Assembly: GCA_964383815.1 (NCBI GenBank)
Contig: CAYLIC010000011.1
Span: 1 to 53,858, forward strand
Length of the DNA: 53,858 nt
Reading direction: 5' to 3'
Origin: UBA11524 sp964383815
GTDB taxonomy: Bacteria; Bacillota; Clostridia; Christensenellales; Aristaeellaceae
Shown here: positions 41,869 to 49,913 of the stretch, piece by piece
Position numbering within the stretch: position 1 is the stretch's first letter
Layout: the number at the start of each line of letters is the position of its first letter
Program-made: the position numbers and the translations under genes
Notes under the pieces: model-generated
Databases searched by the model: none
The model's input: the letters and a program-made list of their open reading frames with translations, nothing else
Told to the model about the DNA's origin: nothing

Positions 41869-42234
41869 ATGGCGGAGGTACACTACCAGGAGCTGAACCT
41901 GATGCAGGTGCTGGACGTGCTGCGGCAGGGTGGTGTGGCCCGGCTGGGCATGGCGGCGGGCGACAGGCCCTATGTGGTGCCGGTGGCCTTTCAGCTGGAG
42001 GTGCGCCGCACCAAACCGGTGCTGCACCTGGGCAGCCCTGCCACCGGGCGGAAGGCGGACACTTTGCGGGAAAACGCCCTGGTGTGCCTGGAGGTGGAGC
42101 AGCCCTCCGCCACCTGGTATGATGTGGTGCTGGCCGAGGGCCGGGCGGCCCTGGGCGCGGCGGAAAATGGCGGCATGGAGATCATGATCTACCCGGAAAG
42201 CCTGTCCGGCAGGCGTTTCTTTTTGACAAGGTGA
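41869..42234 (+). CDS. Pyridoxamine 5'-phosphate oxidase-like (FMN-binding split barrel) protein
   Basis: 121 residues from ATG 41869 (MAEVHYQELNLMQVLDVLRQ), GGGAGG upstream. The split-barrel pattern of the flavin family is visible: GGVARLGMAAGDRPYVVPVA, LHLGSPATGRKADTL and ALVCLEVEQP. It is 20-30 residues shorter than many family members and ends at PESLSGRRFF. Reductase or nitroimidazole-resistance (NimA-like) functions are possible for the family. The next gene's promoter lies in its final codons. Confidence 0.78.
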   Translation: MAEVHYQELNLMQVLDVLRQGGVARLGMAAGDRPYVVPVAFQLEVRRTKPVLHLGSPATGRKADTLRENALVCLEVEQPSATWYDVVLAEGRAALGAAENGGMEIMIYPESLSGRRFFLTR

Positions 42235-42251
42235 ACGGCCTGGAGTATACT
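42223..42251 (+). promoter_or_regulatory. Promoter of the GNAT gene
   Basis: TTGACA (42223-42228) and TATACT (42246-42251) with a 17-base spacer; the -35 lies inside the end of the preceding gene. Confidence 0.78.
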
Positions 42252-42272
42252 GGACGGGAAAGGATGATGATC

Positions 42273-42833
42273 ATGAACTGCCGTCCAGCAATCCCTGAAG
42301 ATGCCAGCCGCATGGCGGAAATCTATGGCCCGTATGTGGCGGATACTGCCATTTCTTTTGCGGTTCAGCCGCCCACGGCGGAGGAATTTCTTTCAAAAAT
42401 CGCTTCGGTTTACCCGGTGCTGGTCTGTGAGGAACAGGGGCGCGTGCTGGGGTATGCCTATGCAGGGCAATACCGCAGCCGGGAGGCCTACCGGTGGGAT
42501 GCGGAGCTGAGCATTTATGTGGAGGGTGCTGCCGTGGGCCGCGGTGCGGGGAAATGCCTGATGCGCGCCCTGCTGGCCCTGCTGAAGGCCCAGGGGTATC
42601 AAAATGCTTATTCCTGCATCACCCTGCCCAACCCGGGGAGCATCGGGCTGCACAAGGCCTGTGGCTTCCGGCAGATTGCACTGTTTGAAAACGCTGGCTA
42701 CAAGCTGGGCGCGTGGCGCAGCGTGGTGTGGCTGCACCGGCCCCTGGGGGATTATTCCCTTCCCCCGCAGGAGCCCATTCCCTTTCAGGCATTGCCGCAG
42801 GAAACCGTTGCGGCCTGCCTGACAGTATGTTGA
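42273..42833 (+). CDS. GNAT-family acetyltransferase (phosphinothricin acetyltransferase-like)
   Basis: 186 residues from ATG 42273 (MNCRPAIPEDASRMAEIYGP). The pattern of the PAT/Pat-like subfamily is seen: YVADTAISFAVQPPTAEEF, LGYAYAGQYRSREAY and SIYVEGAAVGRGAGKCL (acetyl-CoA loop), ending near WLHRPLGDYSLP. Members acetylate phosphinothricin or methionine sulfoximine analogues; the true substrate here is unknown. AAGGAT precedes the start. Confidence 0.88.
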   Translation: MNCRPAIPEDASRMAEIYGPYVADTAISFAVQPPTAEEFLSKIASVYPVLVCEEQGRVLGYAYAGQYRSREAYRWDAELSIYVEGAAVGRGAGKCLMRALLALLKAQGYQNAYSCITLPNPGSIGLHKACGFRQIALFENAGYKLGAWRSVVWLHRPLGDYSLPPQEPIPFQALPQETVAACLTVC

Positions 42834-42846
42834 CGAGGTGATACGA

Positions 42847-43671
42847 ATGAAGAAACTGCTTGCCCTTCTGCTGAGCCTGGCCTTGCTGCTGCCTGCCGCT
42901 TCCCTGGGGGATGAGGTGCTGCAGGTGAGCATTTGCCCTTTGGTGCGGGCGGATGCCATTTTGCTGACCCTGGGGGATGTGGCACTGCTGGTGGACACCG
43001 GCGAGGCCACCGATGCAGACACCCTGGCCCAGCTGCTGAAGACCCGGGGGGTGGACAGGCTGGACATGGTGATCAACACCCATCCCCATCACGACCATCT
43101 GGGCGGTCTGCCTGCCCTGCTGGATAAGGTGGAGGTAGCCCTGTTTGTTACCGGGTTTGACGAGAAAATCACCGGCAAAGGCGTGGTGCAGAAGGAAGCC
43201 TTTGCCGCCCTGAACAAGAAGGATGTGCCCATCCAGCATGTGGATGATGGGGACGTGCTGCAGGTGGGGGACATCCGCCTGACCGTTCTGCGCCGGGACG
43301 ACCTGACCGCCGTGAACGACCGCTCCCTGATGCTGATGGTGGAGTATGGCGCCTGCCGCATGCTGCTGACGGCGGACGTGACCGCCAAGGCACAAAAGCT
43401 GTTTGTGGAGGAAGGCTACGACCTGGCGGCGGACATTTTGAAGGCGCCTCACCACGGCAGGGAGAAGATGTACGCCTCCTTCCTGACCTCTGTCGGGCCG
43501 GACTTTGTGTTTATCACCAACAATTCATCCGACAGCAAGGACGTTCGCAGCCAGCTGAGCAAGAAGTCCATCCCCTGTCAAATCACCCGGGAAGGCTTCA
43601 TCTGCCTGCGGTGCAACGGGCAAAGCTGGGAGCGGGTGATTCCCATTGAAAAAATATCCGGGCCTGTGTGA
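42847..43671 (+). CDS. Exported metallo-beta-lactamase-fold protein (ComEC C-terminal-like)
   Basis: 274 residues from ATG 42847 after GAGGTG. Residues 1-21 (MKKLLALLLSLALLLPAASLG) are a signal peptide. The MBL core follows: VALLVDTGEATDAD, the metal motif INTHPHHDHLGGL, RMLLTADV and LKAPHHG. The order resembles the nuclease-like C-terminal domain of ComEC, but no membrane part is present. An extracellular hydrolase of DNA or a phospho-compound is possible (inference). Confidence 0.87.
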   Translation: MKKLLALLLSLALLLPAASLGDEVLQVSICPLVRADAILLTLGDVALLVDTGEATDADTLAQLLKTRGVDRLDMVINTHPHHDHLGGLPALLDKVEVALFVTGFDEKITGKGVVQKEAFAALNKKDVPIQHVDDGDVLQVGDIRLTVLRRDDLTAVNDRSLMLMVEYGACRMLLTADVTAKAQKLFVEEGYDLAADILKAPHHGREKMYASFLTSVGPDFVFITNNSSDSKDVRSQLSKKSIPCQITREGFICLRCNGQSWERVIPIEKISGPV

Positions 43672-43725
43672 TGAAACAGGCTCCTTATCAGTCTAAAGGG
43701 CGTAACGTAACAAAGAGGTGAGCCC

Positions 43726-43887
43726 GTGGACAAGAATTTCCTCGTGGCGGAATTGGAAGCCCACAGCGGCATGATGTACCGTGTGGCCTATACCATCCCC
43801 CGGAACGGCGACGCTTGCAAGGACGCTTTGCAGAACGCGGCCCGGAAGGCCTGGGAAAGGTGCCATTCCCTGCGGGCATCAGCCTGA
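43726..43887 (+). pseudogene. Truncated ECF-type sigma factor relic
   Basis: GTG 43726, with AGAGGTG 5 bases before it, opens 53 residues, VDKNFLVAELEAHSGMMYRV first, then AYTIPRNGDACKDALQNAARKA cut short at WERCHSLRASA and TGA. This is the sigma-70 region 2 start of an ECF factor (LYRVAYTIL..-type helix) ending inside region 2. Regions 2.4, 3 and 4 are missing. The good ribosome site is retained, so decay may be recent; no complete copy is nearby. Confidence 0.72.
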
Positions 43888-43906
43888 CCGGCGCCCTGCT
43901 GTGCGC

Positions 43907-44014
43907 CATGGCAGCATCCTGCTGTATCACAGCCGGGCCAGGGACATCCGCTGCCTGAAAAAGCTGATTCCCCAGCTGCTGGCGCAAGGCTGCCGGGCCT
44001 GCCGGACATTGTGA
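43907..44014 (+). pseudogene. C-terminal relic of a polysaccharide deacetylase-like gene
   Basis: In a different frame from the sigma relic, 43907-44014 reads HGSILLYHSRARDIRCLKKL then IPQLLAQGCRA, ending at TGA. It lines up with the intact protein at 22298-23002 (NGSILLFHAEKADYSCLETL, LPQLREQGFE). The rest of that gene is gone. The two relics together look like a deletion joining pieces of separate genes. The stretch 44015-44075 holds nothing I can name. Confidence 0.65.
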
Positions 44015-44075
44015 CTGCTGACGAAATATGCATTTGTCAGCCCGGGGACGCGGACTGATTATTTCCCCGTTTTTA

Positions 44076-44104
44076 ATGACAAAGCGCGCATTTTGTGTTA
44101 TGCT
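44076..44104 (+). promoter_or_regulatory. Promoter candidate of tldD-pmbA
   Basis: ATGACA (44076-44081) and TATGCT (44099-44104) with a 17-base spacer, 37 bases before the tldD start. Five and four matches to consensus. Confidence 0.5.
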
Positions 44105-44141
44105 TAAGTAGTTAAATACAGCAAACTAAAGGAGGAAACCT

Positions 44142-45539
44142 ATGCCTTTCTCTTCTTATTTGAACGGCCAGCGGGAAAACTGCGCCGGGCTTGTGGCGGA
44201 ACTGGGCAAGCGCTTTCAGTATGTAAGCATACTGGGCACCGATGTGCGCGCCACCTCTGTCCGGGTGGATCGCCGCTCCACCGCCGTGCAGGATGGCGCG
44301 GGCGAGTGCGGCTTTGTGGTGAAGATGCACGATGGGCGCGCCTTCTATGAGTATTCCCTGGATGACCTTTCCGGGGACAAGGCTGCCCTGGCGGAGAAGA
44401 TTGTTTCCGCTGTACAGACTGATGAGGCCCTGGAGAGCTGCGCCATCAGCGCTGCTGCCGTGGCGGATGAGCCCATGGTGCAGGACTTCTCCCGGGAGAA
44501 CGACTTTGCGGATTATTCCGACCAGCAGATGCTGGACATTTGCCAGGAGCTGTGCCGGGAGCTGTGCGCCAGGGATGAAAAGGTGCTGAATGCCGTGGTG
44601 GCGCTGCAGCCCTTTGAGGTGTCCAAGCTGTTCATCACAAAGAACCGGCAGCTGAGCCAGCACTATGGCTGGGTGAATGGCTTCCTGGTGGCGGTGTATA
44701 ACGATGAAAAGCTGGTGCAGGCCCGGCATGTGGAGGGCGCTGACCGCATGAGCACAATCATTGCCGATTTGCGCAGCCATACCGATGCGGTGATTGACCT
44801 GGCAAGGCACCTGACCCGTGCCACGCCCATTGAGCCCGGCGTGTACGATGTGATTACCGATAGCTCCATCACTGGCCTGATTGCCCATGAGGCCTTTGGT
44901 CACGGTGTGGAGATGGATCAGTTTGTGAAGGATCGTGCCCTGGCCAAGCACTGCATGGGGCAGTATGTGGCCTCCCCCATCACCAACATGCACGATGGCG
45001 CTGCCGCTGCCCACTCCGTTGCCTCCTATTTCTTCGATGATGACGGCGTGCTGGCCCACGATACGCAAATCATCAGGGACGGCATTCTGGTGGCCGGCCT
45101 CAGCGACCTGGCCTCCGCTACCCAGCTGGGCACCCAGCCCACGGGCAACGGGCGGCGGGATTCCTACAAGCGCAAGGCGTATTCCCGCATGACCAACACC
45201 TTCTTCGAGCCTGGCAAGGACAAGCTGGCGGACATGATTGCCTCTGTGAAGCACGGCTACATGCTGTTTGAAACCAACAACGGCATGGAAGACCCGAAAA
45301 ACTGGCAGATTCAGTGCACGGCGGAATACGGCATTGAAATTGTGGATGGCAAGCTGACCGACCACTATGTTTCCCCCGTGGTCATGAGCGGCTCCGTGCC
45401 GGAGCTTTTGAAGTCCATCTCCATGATTTCGGATGAGTTCAAGGTGATTGGCGCCGGCATGTGCGGCAAAGGCTACAAGGAATGGGTGCGGGTGTCCGAT
45501 GGCGGGCCCAACCTGAAAGCGAGGGTGAAGCTGGGATGA
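44142..45539 (+). CDS. tldD: TldD-family metalloprotease subunit
   Basis: 465 residues after AAAGGAGG. TldD and TldE/PmbA form a heterodimeric zinc protease that in other bacteria processes peptides such as microcin precursors and degrades antitoxins. The metal motif HEAFGHGVEMDQ (HExxxH) lies near residue 251, and NGRRDSYKRKAYSRMTNTFF follows. Its stop overlaps the pmbA start. No microcin-like precursor is near it in the window; the TA pair at 41190-41717 is 2.4 kb upstream, but a link is only speculative. Confidence 0.94.
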   Translation: MPFSSYLNGQRENCAGLVAELGKRFQYVSILGTDVRATSVRVDRRSTAVQDGAGECGFVVKMHDGRAFYEYSLDDLSGDKAALAEKIVSAVQTDEALESCAISAAAVADEPMVQDFSRENDFADYSDQQMLDICQELCRELCARDEKVLNAVVALQPFEVSKLFITKNRQLSQHYGWVNGFLVAVYNDEKLVQARHVEGADRMSTIIADLRSHTDAVIDLARHLTRATPIEPGVYDVITDSSITGLIAHEAFGHGVEMDQFVKDRALAKHCMGQYVASPITNMHDGAAAAHSVASYFFDDDGVLAHDTQIIRDGILVAGLSDLASATQLGTQPTGNGRRDSYKRKAYSRMTNTFFEPGKDKLADMIASVKHGYMLFETNNGMEDPKNWQIQCTAEYGIEIVDGKLTDHYVSPVVMSGSVPELLKSISMISDEFKVIGAGMCGKGYKEWVRVSDGGPNLKARVKLG

Positions 45540-46813
45540 TGAATATCAAAACCCTTTTGGAGCAAAATGCCCATGTGGACGGCTGGCGCATGACGGAAGG
45601 CGCCACCCAGTCCTACGAGCTGTTCTTCGTTCACCGGAAGCTGGAAACCGTCCGTGCCACGGACACGGTGTCCACCAATGTGACCGTGTATGTGAATCAC
45701 GACGGCGCCACGGGGGATTCCTCCTTCCCGGTGTATCGCTCCATGACGGAGGAAGACATTGCCGGGAAGATTGAATCCGCGGTGAACCGTGCCAGGCTGG
45801 TTTCCAACCAGCCCTACACCCTGCCCGAGGGCGGCGAGGAATACGCCCAGCTGCCCACCAACATGAAGGACATGGACATGAAAACCCTGGGCAGGCAGAT
45901 TGCCGATGCGGTGTTTGCTGCCGATGATATGGCGGGCGGCTCCATCAACGCCTGCGAAATCTTCATCTACCGGGATACCGCCCATGTAATGAACAGCCGG
46001 GGTGTGGACAAGACCCAGGTGACTCATCGGGTGATGGTGGAGGCCATTCCCACCTTCACCACGGAGAAGGAATCCGTGGAGCTGTATGAGGATTACCGCT
46101 TCACCACCTTCGACCCGGAAAAGGTGACGGCGGAGATTGCCGGGAAAATGCAGGAGGTCAAGGCCCGCGCCCAGGCCGTGAAGCCTGTTACCCCCATGAC
46201 TGTGAACGTGGTGCTGCGGCCCCAGGAGATTCGCGAGCTGATTGGCAACCTGGCCTACGACCTGTCCTACTCCGCGGTGTACAGCCATTCCAACCTGCAC
46301 AAGCAGGGCGACGACCTGCAGCCCGCCGCCACCGGCGACAGGCTGACCGTGACCATGAAGGCCATGGTGGAGGGCAGCGAGCGCTCTGCCCGCTTTGATG
46401 ATGATGGCCTGAGCCTGACGGATACCTGCGTGATTGAAAACGGCGTGGTGAAGCAATACTTTGGTTCCAACCGCTTTGGGCAATACCTGGGCGTGGAAAA
46501 GCCCAGCGGCATGCTGCGCTGCACCCGTGTGGCGCCCGGCACCCTGCCCATGGCGGACATGACCCGGGAACCCTGCCTGGAGGTGGTGTCCATGTCCGGC
46601 CTGCAGGTGGAGCTGTACGATGATTACATCGGCGGCGAAATCCGCCTGGCCTACTACTTCGATGGGGAAAAGACGGTGCCCGTCACCGGCATCACCATGA
46701 GCGCCAAGCTGTCCCAGGTGCTGGCAGGCCTGCGCCTTTCCACGGAAACCGGCATTTCCGGCCCCTTTGAAGGCCCCAGGCGCATGCTGCTGAAGGGCGT
46801 TTCCGTGCTGTAA
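45536..46813 (+). CDS. pmbA: TldE/PmbA-family metalloprotease subunit
   Basis: 425 residues from ATG 45536 (MMNIKTLLEQNAHVDGW), or 45539. It is the partner of TldD and lacks an HExxxH motif, as PmbA normally does. Typical segments are VNVVLRPQEIRELIGNLAYD, LSLTDTCVIENGVVKQYFGS and TGITMSAKLSQVL. Four-base-type overlap (ATGATGA) with tldD shows coupling. Confidence 0.94.
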   Translation: MMNIKTLLEQNAHVDGWRMTEGATQSYELFFVHRKLETVRATDTVSTNVTVYVNHDGATGDSSFPVYRSMTEEDIAGKIESAVNRARLVSNQPYTLPEGGEEYAQLPTNMKDMDMKTLGRQIADAVFAADDMAGGSINACEIFIYRDTAHVMNSRGVDKTQVTHRVMVEAIPTFTTEKESVELYEDYRFTTFDPEKVTAEIAGKMQEVKARAQAVKPVTPMTVNVVLRPQEIRELIGNLAYDLSYSAVYSHSNLHKQGDDLQPAATGDRLTVTMKAMVEGSERSARFDDDGLSLTDTCVIENGVVKQYFGSNRFGQYLGVEKPSGMLRCTRVAPGTLPMADMTREPCLEVVSMSGLQVELYDDYIGGEIRLAYYFDGEKTVPVTGITMSAKLSQVLAGLRLSTETGISGPFEGPRRMLLKGVSVL

Positions 46814-46818
46814 TTCCC

Positions 46819-46847
46819 TTGACATCCTACCGCCAATGCGGTATCAT
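46819..46847 (+). promoter_or_regulatory. Promoter of the DUF1858 gene
   Basis: TTGACA (46819-46824) and TATCAT (46842-46847), 17-base spacer. Confidence 0.8.
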
Positions 46848-46882
46848 GACCATGCAATCTATTTGAAAGGATGATTCATCCC

Positions 46883-47086
46883 ATGACGGTTGAAAAAAAC
46901 ATGACCCTGGGCCAGGTGCTGTCTGCCGACCGGGGCACTGCACGCATCTTCATGGAGTTTGGCATGCACTGCCTGGGCTGCCCCCATGCCACTGCCGAGA
47001 CCATTGAGGAGGCCTGCATGGCCCACGGCGCCAACTGCGACGAGCTGGTGCATCAGCTGAACGTGTACTTCTCCGAGCAGGCGTAA
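46883..47086 (+). CDS. DUF1858 small protein
   Basis: 67 residues from ATG 46883 (MTVEKNMTLGQVLSADRGTA); an ATG at 46871 is too close to GAAAGG to be used. The DUF1858 pattern with HCLGCPHA (CxxC) and the TIEEACMAHGANCDELV region is clear. Relatives are fused to or placed near hybrid-cluster and redox proteins and may bind a metal or take part in disulfide exchange. It is a single gene between promoter and terminator. Confidence 0.9.
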   Translation: MTVEKNMTLGQVLSADRGTARIFMEFGMHCLGCPHATAETIEEACMAHGANCDELVHQLNVYFSEQA

Positions 47087-47093
47087 GCCAACC

Positions 47094-47127
47094 GGCACAG
47101 GCTCCAGGGCGGGCCTGTGCCTTTTTT
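47094..47127 (+). terminator. Terminator after the DUF1858 gene
   Basis: Stem GGCACAGGC (47094-47102)/GCCTGTGCC (47113-47121) with a 10-base loop, then TTTTTT. Confidence 0.9.
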
Positions 47128-47144
47128 GTGGCTTATGCACCGGT

Positions 47145-47239
47145 TTATCCACAAAGGCTGTGGAAAACCTGTGGACATTGTGGATAAAAATGTGCATATG
47201 CAGGCATTTATACACACCTGTGGATAAACCTGTGGAAAA
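47145..47239. promoter_or_regulatory. Cluster of DnaA-box-like 9-mers
   Basis: Within 95 bases there are one TTATCCACA on the plus strand (47145-47153) and two TGTGGATAA, i.e. the same perfect box on the minus strand (47179-47187, 47219-47227). Related TGTGGAAAA copies lie at 47159-47167 and 47231-47239, and TGTGGACAT at 47170-47178. This matches the known high-affinity DnaA box. It lies between the terminator and the ferritin-like gene (GAGGAGG site just after it). No dnaA, dnaN or rpmH gene is nearby, so a DnaA-titration or DnaA-regulated promoter is more likely than oriC. Confidence 0.75.
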
Positions 47240-47269
47240 CAATGTGCATAAAGTGAGGAGGAACTGGGC

Positions 47270-47728
47270 ATGGTGGTGCGAAACCAGCAGCAGGCCCTGT
47301 GCGTGGCAGTGGAAATGGAGCGCCGGGCCATCCGCGTGTATGAGCGGGCGCTGATGCTGACCGGGGACGAACAGGTGAGAAGCGGCATACAGGACATTCT
47401 GAAGGACGAAAGGGAGCACCTGCGCCGGTTTTCCGCCATGAAGGACAGCTGCCCGGCCGGGGAGGATGAGGAGCGCATGCTGACCCAGGCCATGGCGGCG
47501 GAAATGCTCTTTCCCGGCGGGGTGATGGAGCTGGAGCGGGCCAGGGGGCTGGACAATCTGCAGGGCCTGTACGCCTTTGCCGCCGACAGCGAAAGAGATG
47601 CCGTGGAAAACTACACCGCCTTTGCCGCCAGGTGCAGCGATGCGGACATTGCTGCCGCCTTCACCGGCATTGCTGCGGAGGAGGCCTTCCACCTGGCGGA
47701 GCTGCAAAGGAAGCTGGCGCGCCTATGA
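47270..47728 (+). CDS. Ferritin-like (rubrerythrin-type) domain protein
   Basis: 152 residues (MVVRNQQQALCVAVEMERRA) after GAGGAGG. Four helices carry the repeated carboxylate/His pattern for a di-iron centre: VEMERRAIRVYE, KDEREHLRRF, ADSERDAVENY and AAEEAFHLAEL. No rubredoxin-like FeS domain is present. Oxidative-stress or iron-linked roles are usual for the fold. The DnaA-box cluster lies directly before it, and fliB overlaps its stop by ATGA. Confidence 0.85.
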   Translation: MVVRNQQQALCVAVEMERRAIRVYERALMLTGDEQVRSGIQDILKDEREHLRRFSAMKDSCPAGEDEERMLTQAMAAEMLFPGGVMELERARGLDNLQGLYAFAADSERDAVENYTAFAARCSDADIAAAFTGIAAEEAFHLAELQRKLARL

Positions 47729-48618
47729 AGCTGGTGGCGCCGGACTATTATCCCCTTTTCCGCTGCAAGGCCGGCGCCTGCCGCCATACCTGCTGCGTGG
47801 GCTGGGAGATTGACATTGACAGGGCATCCCTGGCCCGCTACCGCCGGGTGCCGGGCGCAATGGGCCAGCGCCTGCACAGAAATATCGACTGGGAAAACGC
47901 CTGCTTTCGCCTGGATGAAGGGGAGCGCTGTCCCTTCCTGAATGCCAGCGGCCTGTGCGATTTGATACTCACCCTGGGGGAAGACAGCCTGTGCCAGATC
48001 TGCGCGGATCATCCCCGGTTTCGCAATTTTCTTGCGGGCCGCACGGAGATTGGCCTGGGCCTGTGCTGCCAGGCGGCGGCGGAGCTGGTGCTGGCCCGGC
48101 AGGAACCCATGAGCCTGCTGACCCTGGAGGACGGCCCGGAGAACGGGGCGGATGCACCCTTCCTGGCCTTTCGGGACAGGCTTCTCGCCCTGGCGCAAAA
48201 CCGCCAGCGCCCGGTGGAAAGCCGGGTGCAGGACATTCAGGCGGCCTGCGGCATTCATCTGGCGGTGGATGCACCCGGGTGGGCGACCTTTCTGCTGGCG
48301 CTGGAGCGCCTTGACCCGGCGTGGGAAGGCTGCCTGCGCCGCCTGATGGAGCCGCCAGGGCCTGCACCCGGGTGGGAGATACCCCTGGAGCAGCTTTTGT
48401 GCTACCTGCTGTACCGCCATCTGGCGGAGGAGGACGTGCTGACCCGTGTGGCCTATTGCTGCCTGGTGTGGCAGCTGCTGCGGCATATGCTTCGGGATGA
48501 TTTGCCCAGCCTGGCCCGGATGTACTCCTCCGAGATTGAGTATTCCGATGAAAACCTGGATGCCATGCTGGACAGGGTGGACAGCCTGCTGCAGGCAGCT
48601 GGCGAAAAACGTTGCTGA
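47725..48618 (+). CDS. FliB-like lysine N-methylase (flagellin lysine-N-methylase family)
   Basis: 297 residues from ATG 47725 (MKLVAPDYYPLFRCKAGACR). The cysteine-rich family pattern is seen: CRHTCCVGWEIDIDRASL, CPFLNASGLCDLI and SLCQICADHPRFRNFLAGR. In Salmonella FliB methylates flagellin lysines; here no flagellar gene is in the window and the protein is about 100 residues shorter, so the target may be another protein. Cysteines suggest an FeS cluster. Translationally coupled to the ferritin-like gene. Confidence 0.85.
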   Translation: MKLVAPDYYPLFRCKAGACRHTCCVGWEIDIDRASLARYRRVPGAMGQRLHRNIDWENACFRLDEGERCPFLNASGLCDLILTLGEDSLCQICADHPRFRNFLAGRTEIGLGLCCQAAAELVLARQEPMSLLTLEDGPENGADAPFLAFRDRLLALAQNRQRPVESRVQDIQAACGIHLAVDAPGWATFLLALERLDPAWEGCLRRLMEPPGPAPGWEIPLEQLLCYLLYRHLAEEDVLTRVAYCCLVWQLLRHMLRDDLPSLARMYSSEIEYSDENLDAMLDRVDSLLQAAGEKRC

Positions 48619-48748
48619 AGGCTTGCATTCACCTTTTTCCGGGCGATCTTAGTCCACCGGGGAGAAAGAAGCATGGATTTCAGCAAGCATTACGTTAACC
48701 TGCATGTGGGCCAGCGGAACATCAAAACCACCCTGGCGGCGGCCCTGC

Positions 48749-48780
48749 AGAAGCTCTCGCGTTTTGCGGGAGCTTCTTTT
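48749..48780 (+). terminator. Terminator upstream of the ADP-ribosylglycohydrolase gene
   Basis: 12-bp stem (48749-48760/48766-48777, one wobble pair) around GTTTT, then a short T-run. It ends transcripts from fliB. The stretch 48619-48748 has a short frame from ATG 48673 with a GGAGAAAG site, in frame with the next gene, that crosses this hairpin; I do not count it as a gene. Confidence 0.7.
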
Positions 48781-48781
48781 C

Positions 48782-48810
48782 TGTACATCCGGGGGAAACT
48801 CTGCTATAAT
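48782..48810 (+). promoter_or_regulatory. Extended -10 promoter of the ADP-ribosylglycohydrolase gene
   Basis: TGTACA (48782-48787) and TGC-TATAAT (-10 at 48805-48810) with a 17-base spacer; the TGn extension strengthens a poor -35. Transcription would start about 15 bases before ATG 48835. Confidence 0.7.
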
Positions 48811-48834
48811 AATGCAGGAAAGGCGGGTGAGGGC

Positions 48835-49899
48835 ATGCAGCGGCTGGAGCGGATACGCGGGTGCCTGCTGGGCGGCGCGGCAGGCGATGCGCTGGGCTAT
48901 GCGGTGGAGTTCATCGACGGGCGAACCATCCGCGACAGGTATGGCCCGCTGGGCATCCGCCACTACGAGCTGGAGGACGGCCTGGCCCGCATATCCGATG
49001 ACACGCAGATGACCCTCTTCACCTGCGAAGGCATTGTGATGGGCTGGAACAGGGCTGTGGCAGGCGGCATGGCAACGGACATGGAGGTCTATGTTCACGA
49101 TGCATATATGAACTGGCTCTGCACCCAGGGCTACCGGCAGCAGGGCATGTGGCGGGCCTTCAGCTACCTGATGCAGCAGCCGGAAATGTTCCACCAGCGG
49201 GCGCCCGGCGGAACCTGCCTGGGGGCGCTGCTGTCCGGGCGCATGGGCAGCCTGCGGGAGCCTGTCAACATGTCCAAGGGCTGCGGCGGGGTGATGCGGG
49301 TGGCGCCCATGGGGTTTGTGGGCGCCTTTGGCCGCCGGTACGATGATGCGCCGGAGAATGCACCCCTGTGGCAGGCGGCGAAGGTTGCCGCCATTACCCA
49401 CGGGCATCCCATGGGGTACATGCCCGCTGCCATGCTGGCGGAGATGATACGCCTCATTGCCCTGGAAAACGGCATGACACTGGAAGAAATCACCCTCGCC
49501 GCCCTGGAGAAAACCGAGCGCCTTCTGGGTGGCGACGAGGGCCTGGCGGGCATGGAGCTTCACAGCCTGACCCGCAAGGCCATGGCTCTGAGCCGGGCGG
49601 AGGAAAACGACTGGCTGGCCATCCGCAGCCTGGGCGAAGGCTGGGTGGGTGAAGAGGCGCTGGCCATTGCCCTGTACTGCGTGCTGAAGTACCGGCAGGA
49701 CTTTTCCGCCTGCATCCGCGCCGCCGTGAACCACGATGGGGACAGCGATTCCACCGGCGCCATTGCCGGCAACCTGCTGGGCGCATGGCTGGGTGCGGGC
49801 GCCATTGGCGAGGAATGGCTGGCACCCCTGGAGGGACGGCACATCATCGAAACCATGGCCTGCCAGCTGGACAATGTGGTGAAGGAACAGCAGGCCTGA
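48835..49899 (+). CDS. ADP-ribosylglycohydrolase-family protein
   Basis: 354 residues from ATG 48835 (MQRLERIRGCLLGGAAGDAL), GGTGAGG upstream. The metal-binding motifs of the ARH/DraG fold are present: ARISDDTQMTLFT at 51-63 and NHDGDSDSTGAIAGNLLGA near residue 300. Such enzymes remove ADP-ribose from proteins or hydrolyse small ADP-ribosyl compounds; a target is not indicated. The decarboxylase follows 14 bases later, so both probably share a transcript. Confidence 0.93.
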   Translation: MQRLERIRGCLLGGAAGDALGYAVEFIDGRTIRDRYGPLGIRHYELEDGLARISDDTQMTLFTCEGIVMGWNRAVAGGMATDMEVYVHDAYMNWLCTQGYRQQGMWRAFSYLMQQPEMFHQRAPGGTCLGALLSGRMGSLREPVNMSKGCGGVMRVAPMGFVGAFGRRYDDAPENAPLWQAAKVAAITHGHPMGYMPAAMLAEMIRLIALENGMTLEEITLAALEKTERLLGGDEGLAGMELHSLTRKAMALSRAEENDWLAIRSLGEGWVGEEALAIALYCVLKYRQDFSACIRAAVNHDGDSDSTGAIAGNLLGAWLGAGAIGEEWLAPLEGRHIIETMACQLDNVVKEQQA

Positions 49900-49913
49900 C
49901 AAGGAGATACCTT

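Noticed and set aside
47145..47239. Chromosome origin oriC
   Set aside because: DnaA boxes are present but no dnaA, dnaN or AT-rich unwinding region is seen in the window; kept only as a DnaA-box cluster.
48673..48834. N-terminal extension of the ADP-ribosylglycohydrolase
   Set aside because: It would be translated across a terminator hairpin and the gene's own -10 box, and the enzyme family starts at the later ATG.
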